A stretch of DNA of 64,000 nt from CANKHA01 sp963750965 (GTDB lineage Bacteria; Pseudomonadota; Alphaproteobacteria; Rhizobiales; Xanthobacteraceae), in contig CAVVSK010000013.1 in assembly GCA_963750965.1 (NCBI GenBank), forward strand, positions 286,861-350,860, in the 5' to 3' direction. Positions 35,889 through 44,649 of this stretch are shown one piece after another; position 1 is the first letter of the stretch; each line of letters starts with the position of its first letter. The notes under the pieces are model-generated. The model did no database searches, was not told the DNA's origin, and saw nothing but the letters and a program-made list of their open reading frames with translations. The translations under genes and the position numbers were made by a program.

Positions 35889-36473
35889 TCAGCTGGCCTG
35901 CTTACTTCCGGCCGCAAGGGTGCCATTCTTCTTGGCAGTCCAGGTCGCGATGTAGTCCATCAAACTCGGCGAGAGGCAATCATACGCTTCTAACCCGAGG
36001 GACCTGAACCTCTGTCTAATGCCATCCATGAGTGCAGGATCAACACCACCTTCAATCGCCGACGATACGAACGCGGCGAAATGAGGAGCCGGCCAGCCGC
36101 CTTCTTGGAAACGTTCGGGGTGGATGAAGGCGAGACCCTTGAAGGGATGGTCGCGCTCGACCGGACCGTACATGTGAACGCCGCACTGCTTGCAGGCGTG
36201 GCGTTGAATGAGGGCATTCGGATCGACGACCTTTAGCTTATCTCCGTTTTCAACAACTTGAACGTTGGTGGTCTCCGTGACGGCTACCACCGAGAAGGCC
36301 GAGCCCTCCGGTTTCCAACACTTCGTGCAGCCGCACGCGTGATTGTGAGCGATCGCGCCGGTGATTTTCACGCGGACGGGGTTTGCCGCGCACGCGCAGA
36401 CGAGCGTCCCGCCCTTGAAGTCATCGCGACCCTGCTTCACGCCAAAATCGATGGAGGGATGAATTGAAACCAT
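35889..36473 (-). CDS. gfa: GFA-family protein (S-(hydroxymethyl)glutathione synthase type)
   Basis: 194 residues from ATG 36473, preceded by GGGGAGA. Zinc-binding cysteines are in VCACAANPVRV, NHACGCTKCWKPEG and RHACKQCGVHMYGP, the GFA pattern. The length equals that of Gfa (~190), which condenses formaldehyde with glutathione before oxidation. The role of Gfa as catalyst is debated. It is the last gene of the reverse-strand cluster; ~300 bp separate it from the PfpI genes, so separate expression is possible. Formaldehyde from demethylation or decarboxylation chemistry could be the reason for its place, which is inference. Confidence 0.85.
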   Translation of the reverse strand: MVSIHPSIDFGVKQGRDDFKGGTLVCACAANPVRVKITGAIAHNHACGCTKCWKPEGSAFSVVAVTETTNVQVVENGDKLKVVDPNALIQRHACKQCGVHMYGPVERDHPFKGLAFIHPERFQEGGWPAPHFAAFVSSAIEGGVDPALMDGIRQRFRSLGLEAYDCLSPSLMDYIATWTAKKNGTLAAGSKQAS

Positions 36474-36775
36474 TTTTGTCTCCCCAGTATGCCGGTTCAG
36501 GGGCACAATCGTCGATCTCACCGTGCCGTTCGAGGGCGAGCGCGACTTCTTTTTCGTGCGGGACCAGCACCTGGAACACAGCGCCGCCGCACGCCCCCAT
36601 TGAGGAGAAACAACTATACGCTGCTTCAATAGCTTGGGTAAAGTTTGGCGGAGAGGGAGTGGAACTGGGATCCAACCTTCTCTACCGCACCTAAGTTTAG
36701 GCCTTCGGGCGGAACGCAATAGGCGGAGCCGCCCTTCAATTCCACCAGTGGCTTGAGTTCCTTACGCCTTCAAGC
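36474..36775. other. Intergenic stretch with a possible coding remnant
   Basis: About 300 bases between gfa and the PfpI genes. On the + strand at ~36478-36603 a short frame reads in a protein-like way (IVDLTVPFEGERDFFFVRDQ, then a stop), without start or partner. It may be the tail of a lost gene. Nothing else was seen. Confidence 0.3.
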
Positions 36776-37378
36776 TCATCCGTCATGGTGACTGCCGTTC
36801 AATCCGCGTCCCCGCAAAAGCGTAATAAAATCTCGCATCCATACATCGTAGTCGGGCCGGCGCCAGGCTGTGACTAGATTGCCGTCCGTCGCGGCTTTTC
36901 CGGGTTCATGCACCCAGATGCATCCCGCCGCACGCACGTCGGCTTCGAGTACTACGTTTGCGCTGATCCGCTTTTTCTTGATTCCCGACTGATGAAGCGC
37001 CTCCAGAATGACGTTCGGCCCGTGACAAATGCCAGTCACCGGCTTGTCGTTTTCGACGAAGTGCCGGACGATCTCCACACATTTGCGGTTGGCACGCAGA
37101 TATTCGGGGCCAGGCCCTCCGGGAATAACACAAGCGTCGAAAGTAGCGGGATCGACATCATCGAAGGCAACATCGACGTCAATGATCCAGCCTTCCCTTT
37201 GTTCAAACGTGTCGACGTCGCCGGCAGCGCCACCCGCGAAGATGACCACCGTTCGCGTCGGCTTCTTCACCGCCGCAGCGATGACGACCTCATGGCCCTC
37301 TTCGAGCATTCGATAATAGGCGTAATCATGAATGCCCGAACTGGTGGACTCGGCGAGCAGGAATAGAATTCGCGCCAT
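36776..37378 (-). CDS. DJ-1/PfpI-family protein, copy A
   Basis: 200 residues. The DJ-1/PfpI core is complete: start MARILFLLAESTSSGIHDYA, FDACVIPGGPGPEYLRAN and the nucleophile elbow KPVTGICHGPNVILEA, where Cys is the active nucleophile followed by His. Members act as glyoxalase III, deglycase-like hydrolases, amidases or chaperones; the sequence does not decide. It starts 2 nt after the stop of copy B, so the two are one operon. The pair lies downstream of the cyclodeaminase in the cluster. Confidence 0.85.
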   Translation of the reverse strand: MARILFLLAESTSSGIHDYAYYRMLEEGHEVVIAAAVKKPTRTVVIFAGGAAGDVDTFEQREGWIIDVDVAFDDVDPATFDACVIPGGPGPEYLRANRKCVEIVRHFVENDKPVTGICHGPNVILEALHQSGIKKKRISANVVLEADVRAAGCIWVHEPGKAATDGNLVTAWRRPDYDVWMRDFITLLRGRGLNGSHHDG

Positions 37379-37380
37379 CC

Positions 37381-37959
37381 TCAGGCCCTCCGCCGGAGTT
37401 TCACCCGCCCTTGCCCGCGCAGCAGGGACAGAAATTCACGGACCCAGATGTGATGGTACGGCCGCCCGCTCACGGTCACCAGATTGCCTTCGCGTACCGG
37501 CTCGCCGCGGGATTCGATGAACGTACAGCCTCCCATCTCGAGGCGCGGCCTAATAAGCGGATTACCAGCCATGCGCTTGCCCGTGACCCCGGCAGTGACG
37601 AGAAGGATCGGGCCACGGCAGATGGCCGATATCGGCTTCCCGGTGTCGAGGAAATGCCGGATCAGGGCAATGCAGCGGGGGAAGTTGCGCAGATACACCG
37701 GCGCTCGCCCGCCGGGAAGCAGCAGGCCATCATAATCCTCCGGATGGACGTCATCGAACGCCGCATCGACGCGCAGCGGATACCAAGGACGTTCGATCCC
37801 ATGATCCCAACCCGGCTCCTGCTGATGAAAGACGGTGAGCAGCGTCTTCTTGGCAGGCGCCGCCACCGTGACCTCGATGCGCTCCTCGCGCATGCGAAAC
37901 AGGCCGTATTCCGCCTCCGGGCCGCTCCCGTCCCCGCTGATGATCAATACTTTGGGCAT
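37381..37959 (-). CDS. DJ-1/PfpI-family protein, copy B
   Basis: 192 residues. The start MPKVLIISGDGSGPEAEYGL, the strand DYDGLLLPGGRAPVYLRNFP and the elbow KPISAICRGPILLVTAGV place it in the DJ-1/PfpI family, with an Arg where copy A has His after the Cys. This changes the nucleophile surroundings, so the two copies probably do not have the same activity. It starts 84 nt after the stop of the cyclodeaminase locus. A hydrolase or hydratase step in the pathway is inference. Confidence 0.82.
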   Translation of the reverse strand: MPKVLIISGDGSGPEAEYGLFRMREERIEVTVAAPAKKTLLTVFHQQEPGWDHGIERPWYPLRVDAAFDDVHPEDYDGLLLPGGRAPVYLRNFPRCIALIRHFLDTGKPISAICRGPILLVTAGVTGKRMAGNPLIRPRLEMGGCTFIESRGEPVREGNLVTVSGRPYHHIWVREFLSLLRGQGRVKLRRRA

Positions 37960-38042
37960 AGTCGTCCCTTCACCAACCCCAACACGGTATGGCTCCTGGT
38001 AGTTTGCAACAAATGGTATTTTTACTCGGCATGCGATCCCGT

Positions 38043-39115
38043 TTACGGCTTTATGCTTTCGGTAAACCAGTCGGTCGGCAGATCGTGGCCAACGCCCTTC
38101 TCCTTAGCCTTGCGGTAGACCACCGAGCCGGCGGCAGCGAATTGATAGCCAAGACCGAGATTGTTCAGGAAACAGGTGATCTCCGTATCGCCCTGGCGGC
38201 CCTTCGCTTGGCCGGCGATCACCTCGGCGATAGTAGGGAATTTGGTGATATCGACATCACCCGGCTTGAGGCTTTTTCGTTCGCTGACGGCTAACTCACC
38301 CTTCAGTTCAACGCTGACCTCGATGATCGGCGAGATGTCCCGCGAGTGGATCGCCACCCGGTCGGCCTTCCTGAGCGCGTCCATTTCGATCTCGGGCCGT
38401 CTGATTGATCCCATATGCATGCCCGTCTCGACCCACGGCGCGAAAAAAATTGCGTCTTCGCTGCTGGTGGCGCAGAGCGCGATATCGGCGCCCTTCACGG
38501 CGGTTTCCGGCTGGTCGACCGGCTGCACCTCGACGTTGAGGATCCTGCTCATGTTTTTGCAGAAGGCTTGACGCCTTTCCGGGTTAGGGCTGAAGCAGCG
38601 GATCTTCTTTATCTCGCGTACGGCGCAGGTAGCCATCAACTGCGTTCCGGCCTGTCCGCCCGCCCCGATGATACCGACCGTCTTGGAGTTCTTGCGGGAA
38701 AGGTATTTGACGCCAAGGCCACTGGCGGCGCCGACCCGGAAGCGCTGCATGATGCCGTCCGGCAGGATCGCCAGCGGTTCGCCGTTGTAGATGGAGAACA
38801 GCAGAACCAGCCCGACGTAGCGGTCGTTCGGCGCGGCCGGCACTTTCTCGCGGCGCACGCTGTTGCCGACCGTCGGCATGGTGATGATGTCGGAATTGAT
38901 ACGGACCGCGCCGATCCCCAATTTCGGAATCACGCCATCCATGGATTTCAGGCTGTAGTGGGCGCCATCCTGTCCGTCGGCACCAGGCAGTCGGAACGCG
39001 TGCGCGACAGGCCGCGGCCCTCCGCGAGCTCCACATAGGCTTCCTCCAGCGCTGCGATGCATTCCGGCATGGTCAGCAACTGCTCGACGTCGTCATTCGA
39101 CAAAATCAGGGTCAT
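38043..39115 (-). pseudogene. Ornithine cyclodeaminase-family gene, second copy, single-base frameshift near 38970-38982
   Basis: From ATG 39115 the frame gives MTLILSNDDVEQLLTMPECI, nearly the same as the copy at 1074, through RTRSDCLVPTDR, then enters a stop. The neighbouring frame continues QDGAHYSLKSMDGVIPKLGI and runs intact to 38043, with the NAD loop VGIIGAGGQAGTQLMATCAV. The length of 1073 nt is one short of a multiple of three, so one lost base restores 357 residues. The rest is well conserved, which argues for a very recent change or a sequence error. TAGGAAAT lies before the start. Confidence 0.82.
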
Positions 39116-39176
39116 TACGATTTCCTATTGTAAATATCTGCAGCGAACTGCCGGCGGCAGAACCCTACCCCGCAAC

Positions 39177-40154
39177 TCATCCCCTGGCGTGCGGCGCTGG
39201 AGCAAATTGCGGGAACAGGTCGTCGAAGGTGAACTTCCGCCTGGTCAGGCCCTGTTCGTGCGCATAGCCGGTTACGGTATTGATGCTTGTTACGTTCCGT
39301 TCGGTGGCGCCATATTCCCAGGGATCTTTGCCGACGATCTCCTCCTGCTCCTCCCAGGCCGCGCGATACCAGACGAGTGGCACGCTGCGCGGACTCTCCA
39401 TACGCTTCATGGCGATTTTTTTCGCCTCATTGAAGGCATTGAACAAGCTGCCCGCGGCCCAGGGATGCGCCTCCGCGATCTGCTGCCTGATGGCCATGAG
39501 ATGCATGATCGGAAACATGCCGGTCTTCCGGAAATAGGCGATCTCCTCTTCCTTGAAATTTGGAAATAGCTGTGCGACGCGCGGGTCCCTTTGCCGGATC
39601 GGTTCGATACGGTCGGGATGCATCATCGCGTCGAGCTCTCCCTCGGCCAGCATCTTTTCGACCGACTGACCTTTGCCGAGCCGGTGTATCTTCATGCCAG
39701 GCGGCGGCGCGAATTCCATGATCTCGTCGAGCTCGGTAAACCATTCGATAGACGTCTGAGGCACACCGTAGTCGTGCTGAAGGATGCCGCGGATCAGGAC
39801 GTTGATGGTGAATTGCAGTTGCTTGACGCCAACCTTGCGGCCGGTCAGATCGGCTGGTGTGCGAATGCCTTTGCTCGTGTTGATGTAAATAAAGCCATGG
39901 CCGAAACGCCGGCTCATAAAGACAGGAATGGCGGAGTATGGGAAACCGTGGTCGCGCGCGATGACAAAGGAGGAGAGTGAGATTTCCGCAATGTCGAACT
40001 CATGCCCCTGCAGGAAACGCGAGTGGCGCTCTATCGAATCCATATTGGTCACCACCGTCAGGTCTATCCCTTCCGGCCGGACCTTGCCCTCCTTCAAGGG
40101 GCGGATGATCTCCATGTCGGCGCAGGCGAGCGTGAGTGACAGTCGGCTGGACAA
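39177..40154 (-). CDS. 4,5-dihydroxyphthalate decarboxylase-like protein
   Basis: 325 residues without signal peptide. The family start LTLACADMEIIRPLKEGKVR is followed by GIDLTVV, FDIAEISLSSFVIARD and SRRFGHGFIYIN, then LTGRKVGVKQLQFTINVLIR and RKTGMFPIMHLMAIRQ. These match the DHP decarboxylase family, which has a periplasmic-binding-protein fold turned into a cytoplasmic decarboxylase in phthalate degradation. Many family members have unknown substrates, so 'like' is kept. It follows the TTT binding protein (87 nt between them, with a strong hairpin) and precedes the cyclodeaminase. An aromatic or tricarboxylic acid imported via the binding protein is the plausible substrate. Confidence 0.85.
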   Translation of the reverse strand: MSSRLSLTLACADMEIIRPLKEGKVRPEGIDLTVVTNMDSIERHSRFLQGHEFDIAEISLSSFVIARDHGFPYSAIPVFMSRRFGHGFIYINTSKGIRTPADLTGRKVGVKQLQFTINVLIRGILQHDYGVPQTSIEWFTELDEIMEFAPPPGMKIHRLGKGQSVEKMLAEGELDAMMHPDRIEPIRQRDPRVAQLFPNFKEEEIAYFRKTGMFPIMHLMAIRQQIAEAHPWAAGSLFNAFNEAKKIAMKRMESPRSVPLVWYRAAWEEQEEIVGKDPWEYGATERNVTSINTVTGYAHEQGLTRRKFTFDDLFPQFAPAPHARG

Positions 40155-40192
40155 GATTGCGTCCCTTCTCTTTGGTATGCCTGATCAGATAA

Positions 40193-40219
40193 GCCGCCGG
40201 GAAATGTTCCCGGCGGCTC
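40193..40219. terminator. Perfect 12-bp hairpin between binding protein and decarboxylase genes
   Basis: AGCCGCCGGGAA (40193-40204), 3-nt loop, TTCCCGGCGGCT (40208-40219). It lies 22 nt after the binding-protein stop on the reverse strand. It may attenuate transcription, so that the binding protein is made in excess over the enzymes, or protect its mRNA end. Confidence 0.65.
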
Positions 40220-40240
40220 GCTGTTGGCGGTGCGTAAGCG

Positions 40241-41476
40241 TTACTGGCACGCGACCGTGGTGGGCTCAGGCGCATTCGCCACATAGGCGATCTCGCAGGT
40301 TTGCCCGACCTTGAGTTGGTTGCGTTGGGCTTCCTGCCCGGCGATGGTGACCTTGGTGCGCGAGCCGCTGACTTCCATGCTCACCGGCTTGCCGTCCGCA
40401 CCATTGAAGGTGATCTTTTTGCCGTCTTCGATTTTCAGCAGCGGTCCAACGGCCTTGAGCGCGCCGGGATTCTCCACTTCGGTGAGCGCTTTCTTCAGCG
40501 TTTCGACGGTCTTCGGAGGCTGGACGAGCGAGGTTTTCACCATCTTCTCCACATCGGCACCATAGAGCGGCTCGACAGGACGGCCGAGCTTGGCTGCCTT
40601 CTCCTGCAGGTCCTTGTCTTCCATGGCCGCCTTGTAGGCCTTTCGCAGGAACTCCAGACGGGCGGGCGGAATGCCGGGCGGGCCAGCCGTCAGGCGTCCA
40701 ATTTCACCCTGCGACTCGATCAGCGCGACCACCGCCTTCGCATCGTCACCCTTCACGAAGGTCGAGAGCTGCGGTACGTCCTTCTCGCGGCCGCCGATCT
40801 GGACGATGAAGCGGGCGTATCCGTTTTTGACGAAGGCATCCCAGGAAGACCGGGTGTTGATGGTGCCGGTGACCTCGCCGCGCCGCATCGCAAGCTGGTC
40901 GTCGCTGCCGTTATAGCCGGTGACCAGCTTGATCGGCAGGTTCAACATTTCGCTCAGAACCTTGGTTTCCGCATAACCACCGCTGCCGACGCCGGAGGTC
41001 GAAAAGATGATCTGCTGTGAGGCCTGCAGATCGGCGAAGGTCTTGATTGGAGAGTTTGCGCTGATAACGATGGCGCGCGGATCGGTCGATGCCTTTCCAA
41101 TCCAGGACATCTTGGTCAAATCGGCCTTCAAGCTATCGACGCCGACCAGCTGGTTGTAAATCAGACCAGTGTTGAAGGTGCCGATGGTCAGGCCGTCGGG
41201 CTTGCTGGCGTAGATGAAGTTTGTCCCAATGATGTGGCCTGCACCCGGCATGTTGCGGACTACGAATGTCGAGCCGGGAATGTGCTTCTGCATGTATTCC
41301 GCGACGAGGCGGCCATAGTAGTCGTAGCCGCCACCCGGCGCTGTTGCAACGATGTAGGTGACGGTCTTACCTTTGAAGAAATCAGCCTCGGATTGTGAAA
41401 GTGCAGCCGAAGGGACACAGAGCGAAACGATCGCCGCGCTCCCCAGAATACTCCACGTAAGTGCCCTCCCAGACAT
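40241..41476 (-). CDS. TTT (Bug/TctC) substrate-binding protein with extra C-terminal domain
   Basis: 411 residues, against 320-345 for the family. Signal peptide MSGRALTWSILGSAAIVSLC to ALSQ, then the subtype opening ADFFKGKTVTYIVATAPGGG shared with the protein at 5616-6653. The TctC fold ends near residue 330 (ALTEVENPGALKAVG). About 80 further residues follow, with a small beta-rich look: KKITFNGADGKPVSMEVSGS and GQTCEIAYVANAPEPTTVAC, including two cysteines that may form a disulfide. CGGAGG-like GGAGGACC precedes ATG 41476. It lies between a TcuA-like flavoprotein and a DHP decarboxylase-like gene; no TctAB is present. Confidence 0.88.
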   Translation of the reverse strand: MSGRALTWSILGSAAIVSLCVPSAALSQSEADFFKGKTVTYIVATAPGGGYDYYGRLVAEYMQKHIPGSTFVVRNMPGAGHIIGTNFIYASKPDGLTIGTFNTGLIYNQLVGVDSLKADLTKMSWIGKASTDPRAIVISANSPIKTFADLQASQQIIFSTSGVGSGGYAETKVLSEMLNLPIKLVTGYNGSDDQLAMRRGEVTGTINTRSSWDAFVKNGYARFIVQIGGREKDVPQLSTFVKGDDAKAVVALIESQGEIGRLTAGPPGIPPARLEFLRKAYKAAMEDKDLQEKAAKLGRPVEPLYGADVEKMVKTSLVQPPKTVETLKKALTEVENPGALKAVGPLLKIEDGKKITFNGADGKPVSMEVSGSRTKVTIAGQEAQRNQLKVGQTCEIAYVANAPEPTTVACQ

Positions 41477-41708
41477 GCGGTCCTCCTGTTATTGGACTGA
41501 CACGGCATTTGCTACGAGCGGATATGGATTATCGCATTATACGGTGTGTCCTGAGATGCGCTCCTCGCACGCGCGGAACACGCCCTCTGCAACAGCCCCC
41601 ATCACCGCCCGCCCCCGAAGACAGTAGTCAGGCTGGCTCGCTGAAACAAACGGAAGTTTTGGCTCGAATTCACGCGAAGCTCAAAAGCCTCGCGATGCAT
41701 CCAGTCGG

Positions 41709-43196
41709 TCAGGTCGCCTGCCCAAGCGCTTCGCGAGCCGCCGAGCCACCCGCCAATCTTCCGAAAACCGCTCCCGAGGTAAGACCCGTTCCACCCGGGT
41801 AGTTCACACTAAAGATTCCTCCGACCATTTCGCCAGCGGCATAGAGGCCGGGAATGGGTTGGAGATCGAGATCGACCACCTGCCCTGTTGTCGCTTGAAT
41901 GCGCAGGCCGCCAAACGTGAATGTAATTCCGCAGGCGACATGGTAGGCCTCGAATGGTGGCTCGTCGATTTTGAGCGCCCAGTTGGATTTCGGAATGGCC
42001 AATCCGACAGTTGAGCGTCCATCCATTGCACCTGGCTTGAACGGGCGGTCGCTTTGGACGGCCGCGTTGAAAGCGTGCACCTCTGCAAGGAAGGCTTCAG
42101 CATTGACGCCTTCCATTTTGCTTGCCAGTTCCTCGAGGCTTTCGGCCCGTACCTTCGAGACTTGCTTGATGCGGTAATCCTCGCGCAACAGGTGCAGAAC
42201 TTTCTTGTCGAAGATCTGCCATGCAACCTGCCCGGGCTGGTCCATCAGCATTTCGCCGTATCTGCCGTACGTGTAGTGTTTGACGTCGGCTCCTTCGTCG
42301 GCAAACCGCTTGCCGTCGGCGTTGACCATGATGCCGTACGGATAGGAGTGCTTCTGGAAGCCGCTCATCACCGTAAGGTCGCCAAATTCGGGCGCGTTGG
42401 CATCCCATGCAACGGCGTTGCAGCCGCTCCAATTGCCGAAAGGCGCGGCGCCAATATCGAGTGCCATCTTCAGGCCATCACCGGTATTGAAGCGCGTGCC
42501 GCGGACCTTCACGAGATCCCAACCCGGACCGAGATAACGCGCTCGCCATTCCGGGTTGGCCTCGAAGCCGCCGCAGGCGAGAACAACGGCGCTTGCCTTG
42601 ATCTCCGAGATCGCAGTTAGCGACTTGACGCGCACACCTTTGACTGCATGGCCGTCGAAGATCAGCGACATCGCTCGCGTGTGATAGCGAATTTCGACGC
42701 CGTTTTTCAACGCAAGCTGAACTTCTCTCTCAACAAGCCCATCACCACCGCCGACGGCCTCGCTTGAAAGTCCTGGAGACATTATGAAAATGTCCCCTTC
42801 CTGGTATGCGTGGGTCAATCGTGGGATAAAGCGGACGCCCTTCTCGGCCAGCCATTTCGCTGCCCCGTATGAGCCTTTTACCAGTTGCTCGCAGAGCGCG
42901 GGATCCGTTCTGTAGCTGGTAATCCGAAACATATCATCGAAGAAGGCCTCTTCTGGATAGCTGCCGAAATCCAGCTGTGCGAATTCGGCGTCGCTGAGAT
43001 CTTTCAGAATTGGCCTCAAGTCGTCTGCATTATTATAAGCAAAGCGCATCGAACCGGAGCTGAATCGGCTGTTGCCGCCATATTCCTCCTTGGGGGCCCG
43101 CTCGATGACGAGGACTTTTGTTCCGGCTTCATTAGCAGCAAGGGCCACGCACAAAGCAGCGTTTCCTGCGCCTACAACGACAACGTCGTAATCCAA
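41709..43196 (-). CDS. FAD-dependent oxidoreductase, TcuA (tricarballylate dehydrogenase)-like
   Basis: About 495 residues of the fumarate-reductase/FAD-binding-2 type. FAD loop DYDVVVVGAGNAALCVALAA, then RAPKEEYGGNSRFSSGSMRF, NYPGGTGLTSGAVFGRLAGG at the end, and KHSYPYGIMVNADGKRFADE in the middle. This agrees closely with what I know of TcuA, which oxidises tricarballylate to cis-aconitate. The family start corresponds to TTG 43196, preceded by a run of nine G; an in-frame ATG at 43253 would add 19 residues (through MLSFAFAPGN). The neighbouring TTT binding protein fits uptake of the same tri- or dicarboxylate. TcuB is not present. Confidence 0.85.
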   Translation of the reverse strand: MDYDVVVVGAGNAALCVALAANEAGTKVLVIERAPKEEYGGNSRFSSGSMRFAYNNADDLRPILKDLSDAEFAQLDFGSYPEEAFFDDMFRITSYRTDPALCEQLVKGSYGAAKWLAEKGVRFIPRLTHAYQEGDIFIMSPGLSSEAVGGGDGLVEREVQLALKNGVEIRYHTRAMSLIFDGHAVKGVRVKSLTAISEIKASAVVLACGGFEANPEWRARYLGPGWDLVKVRGTRFNTGDGLKMALDIGAAPFGNWSGCNAVAWDANAPEFGDLTVMSGFQKHSYPYGIMVNADGKRFADEGADVKHYTYGRYGEMLMDQPGQVAWQIFDKKVLHLLREDYRIKQVSKVRAESLEELASKMEGVNAEAFLAEVHAFNAAVQSDRPFKPGAMDGRSTVGLAIPKSNWALKIDEPPFEAYHVACGITFTFGGLRIQATTGQVVDLDLQPIPGLYAAGEMVGGIFSVNYPGGTGLTSGAVFGRLAGGSAAREALGQAT

Positions 43197-43459
43197 TTCC
43201 CCCCCCCGCTGTGCAACTGCGCAATTACCCGGTGCGAAGGCAAAAGAAAGCATACCACCCGGCGATTCCGATTTGGCATCCGCCGAATAAGGTGCCCAGG
43301 CAGTAACGTCTATGGCTATTTCCGCGGGAGATTGCGCCAGCTCCGAACATTCGGGGTTGGATGAGCCTCGCCTTTGTCATTGCTGCGACGACCCCACACG
43401 CGGAGAGTGCTCAGCGAAAGCTGCGCGAACATCCTCAGTTGAGGCCAAACGAGGCACCG

Positions 43460-44380
43460 TCAAAACGTGGCGTTGATGCCAAAAATCGGTCCATGCAGCA
43501 GCATGTCGAACTCATATAGCCGCGCGCCCGATCCCTGCGCGTAATCGACATGAAGCGCGCGGTAGCCGATGACCGCCTTCCAGACGACGCTCTCTGTTCT
43601 GCAGAATTCCCAGTTGAACGTGGCGAGGGCCTGCCAGGAAAAATCGCTGCCCGCTCCGAACCCGCCGACGTCGCCTTTCACAACCAATTCCTTGTCGGGC
43701 GAAAATTGATGCCGCCATCGCAACCCGATGAGCGGATCCAGCCAGGAAACGTCGCCCGATCTCGCGATCGCGCGATTGCCGCTGATCTCCAGGTCCCCGA
43801 TGTTGACGCGCGCGCCTATTGCGAGGCTTGCCGATGCTTCCTGCCACCAGCCGCGGATGCCTGCATAGACGTCAACGGCGGACTGCGAGCCCGGCGTGCC
43901 GAAGCGCGCGATTTCATAAGCCGCGGCCGCTTCGCCGATAAACATCTCGACGCTTGCTTCGGCCGATGCCGCGATCTCACCGCTCACGCCTGGCGCAAGG
44001 CTTCGCTCTCGGAAGCCGGAGCGAGACGCCGCCAATCTCATGTAAACGAGATCGCTAAAGAACGACCACTGACCCTTCCGCGCCTCGAGATAAGTCATCA
44101 CGCCAAACAGATCCTTTGGGATCTGCGAATGCTCGACCATATCCAGGAACGTGACATCGACGTCGGCCGTGCGGCCGCGGATCGTGGAGGTGCCGTTCAG
44201 AGACGGCGCCCAGAAATAAGGCATCACGGTGAATTGCCACGCCTCAACCGGCGGCTGCGGTGGTAACGCCATAGGTGCAGGTTTGATGGGGAGGTCAGCC
44301 GCGCCGGCGCCACCTGCGCCGCATAACGATGCCGTCAGGACGATGGCGAAGGAAAAGAGCCGATTTGCTGAAAATCGCAT
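43460..44380 (-). CDS. Outer-membrane beta-barrel protein
   Basis: 306 residues from ATG 44380, with signal peptide (SFAIVLTASLCGAGGAGA then ADLP). Mature part alternates hydrophobic and polar residues: WQFTVMPYFWAPSLNGTSTI, KGQWSFFSDLVYMRLAASRS and SDFSWQALATFNWEF, ending GPIFGINATF with a terminal Phe as needed by the BAM machinery. About ten strands are likely. No transport substrate can be named. A broken relative is at 61883-62780. Confidence 0.75.
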   Translation of the reverse strand: MRFSANRLFSFAIVLTASLCGAGGAGAADLPIKPAPMALPPQPPVEAWQFTVMPYFWAPSLNGTSTIRGRTADVDVTFLDMVEHSQIPKDLFGVMTYLEARKGQWSFFSDLVYMRLAASRSGFRERSLAPGVSGEIAASAEASVEMFIGEAAAAYEIARFGTPGSQSAVDVYAGIRGWWQEASASLAIGARVNIGDLEISGNRAIARSGDVSWLDPLIGLRWRHQFSPDKELVVKGDVGGFGAGSDFSWQALATFNWEFCRTESVVWKAVIGYRALHVDYAQGSGARLYEFDMLLHGPIFGINATF

Positions 44381-44649
44381 GCGTCCCCCCGATGAGCCCC
44401 CGAATCCTGCCGCGCTTGAGCATCCTGCAGGCCGATTGTGAATGCAATGCCGTCGGACCGCATCCTGGCTCAATGTGACTAAGCCGCTATCGGAGCAATC
44501 GGCCCGACGGGCGGCACGCTCACGATGCTCGCCCTCAGTTGATCCAGAAGATATTGGACTAAGGGGCAACGCGACCGAATGACCGTAGCGCAATATAATC
44601 TTGGCGTGATCGCGCATTACCTAATGTTCGTCTGCTCGCGAATGTCACA
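44381..44649. other. Divergent intergenic region
   Basis: About 270 bases between the outer-membrane protein and the dual-ATPase kinase, which are transcribed away from each other. Both promoters must lie here, but no clear -35/-10 pair was recognised. Confidence 0.4.

Noticed and set aside
36478..36603. Short protein-like stretch (IVDLTVPFEGERDFFFVRD) before the gfa gene
   Set aside because: No start codon, no identifiable family and only ~40 codons; listed only as part of an intergenic region.
41525..41545. TATAAT hexamer (reverse strand) upstream of the TTT binding protein at 41476
   Set aside because: No acceptable -35 hexamer at 16-18 nt; a single hexamer is not enough for a promoter call.
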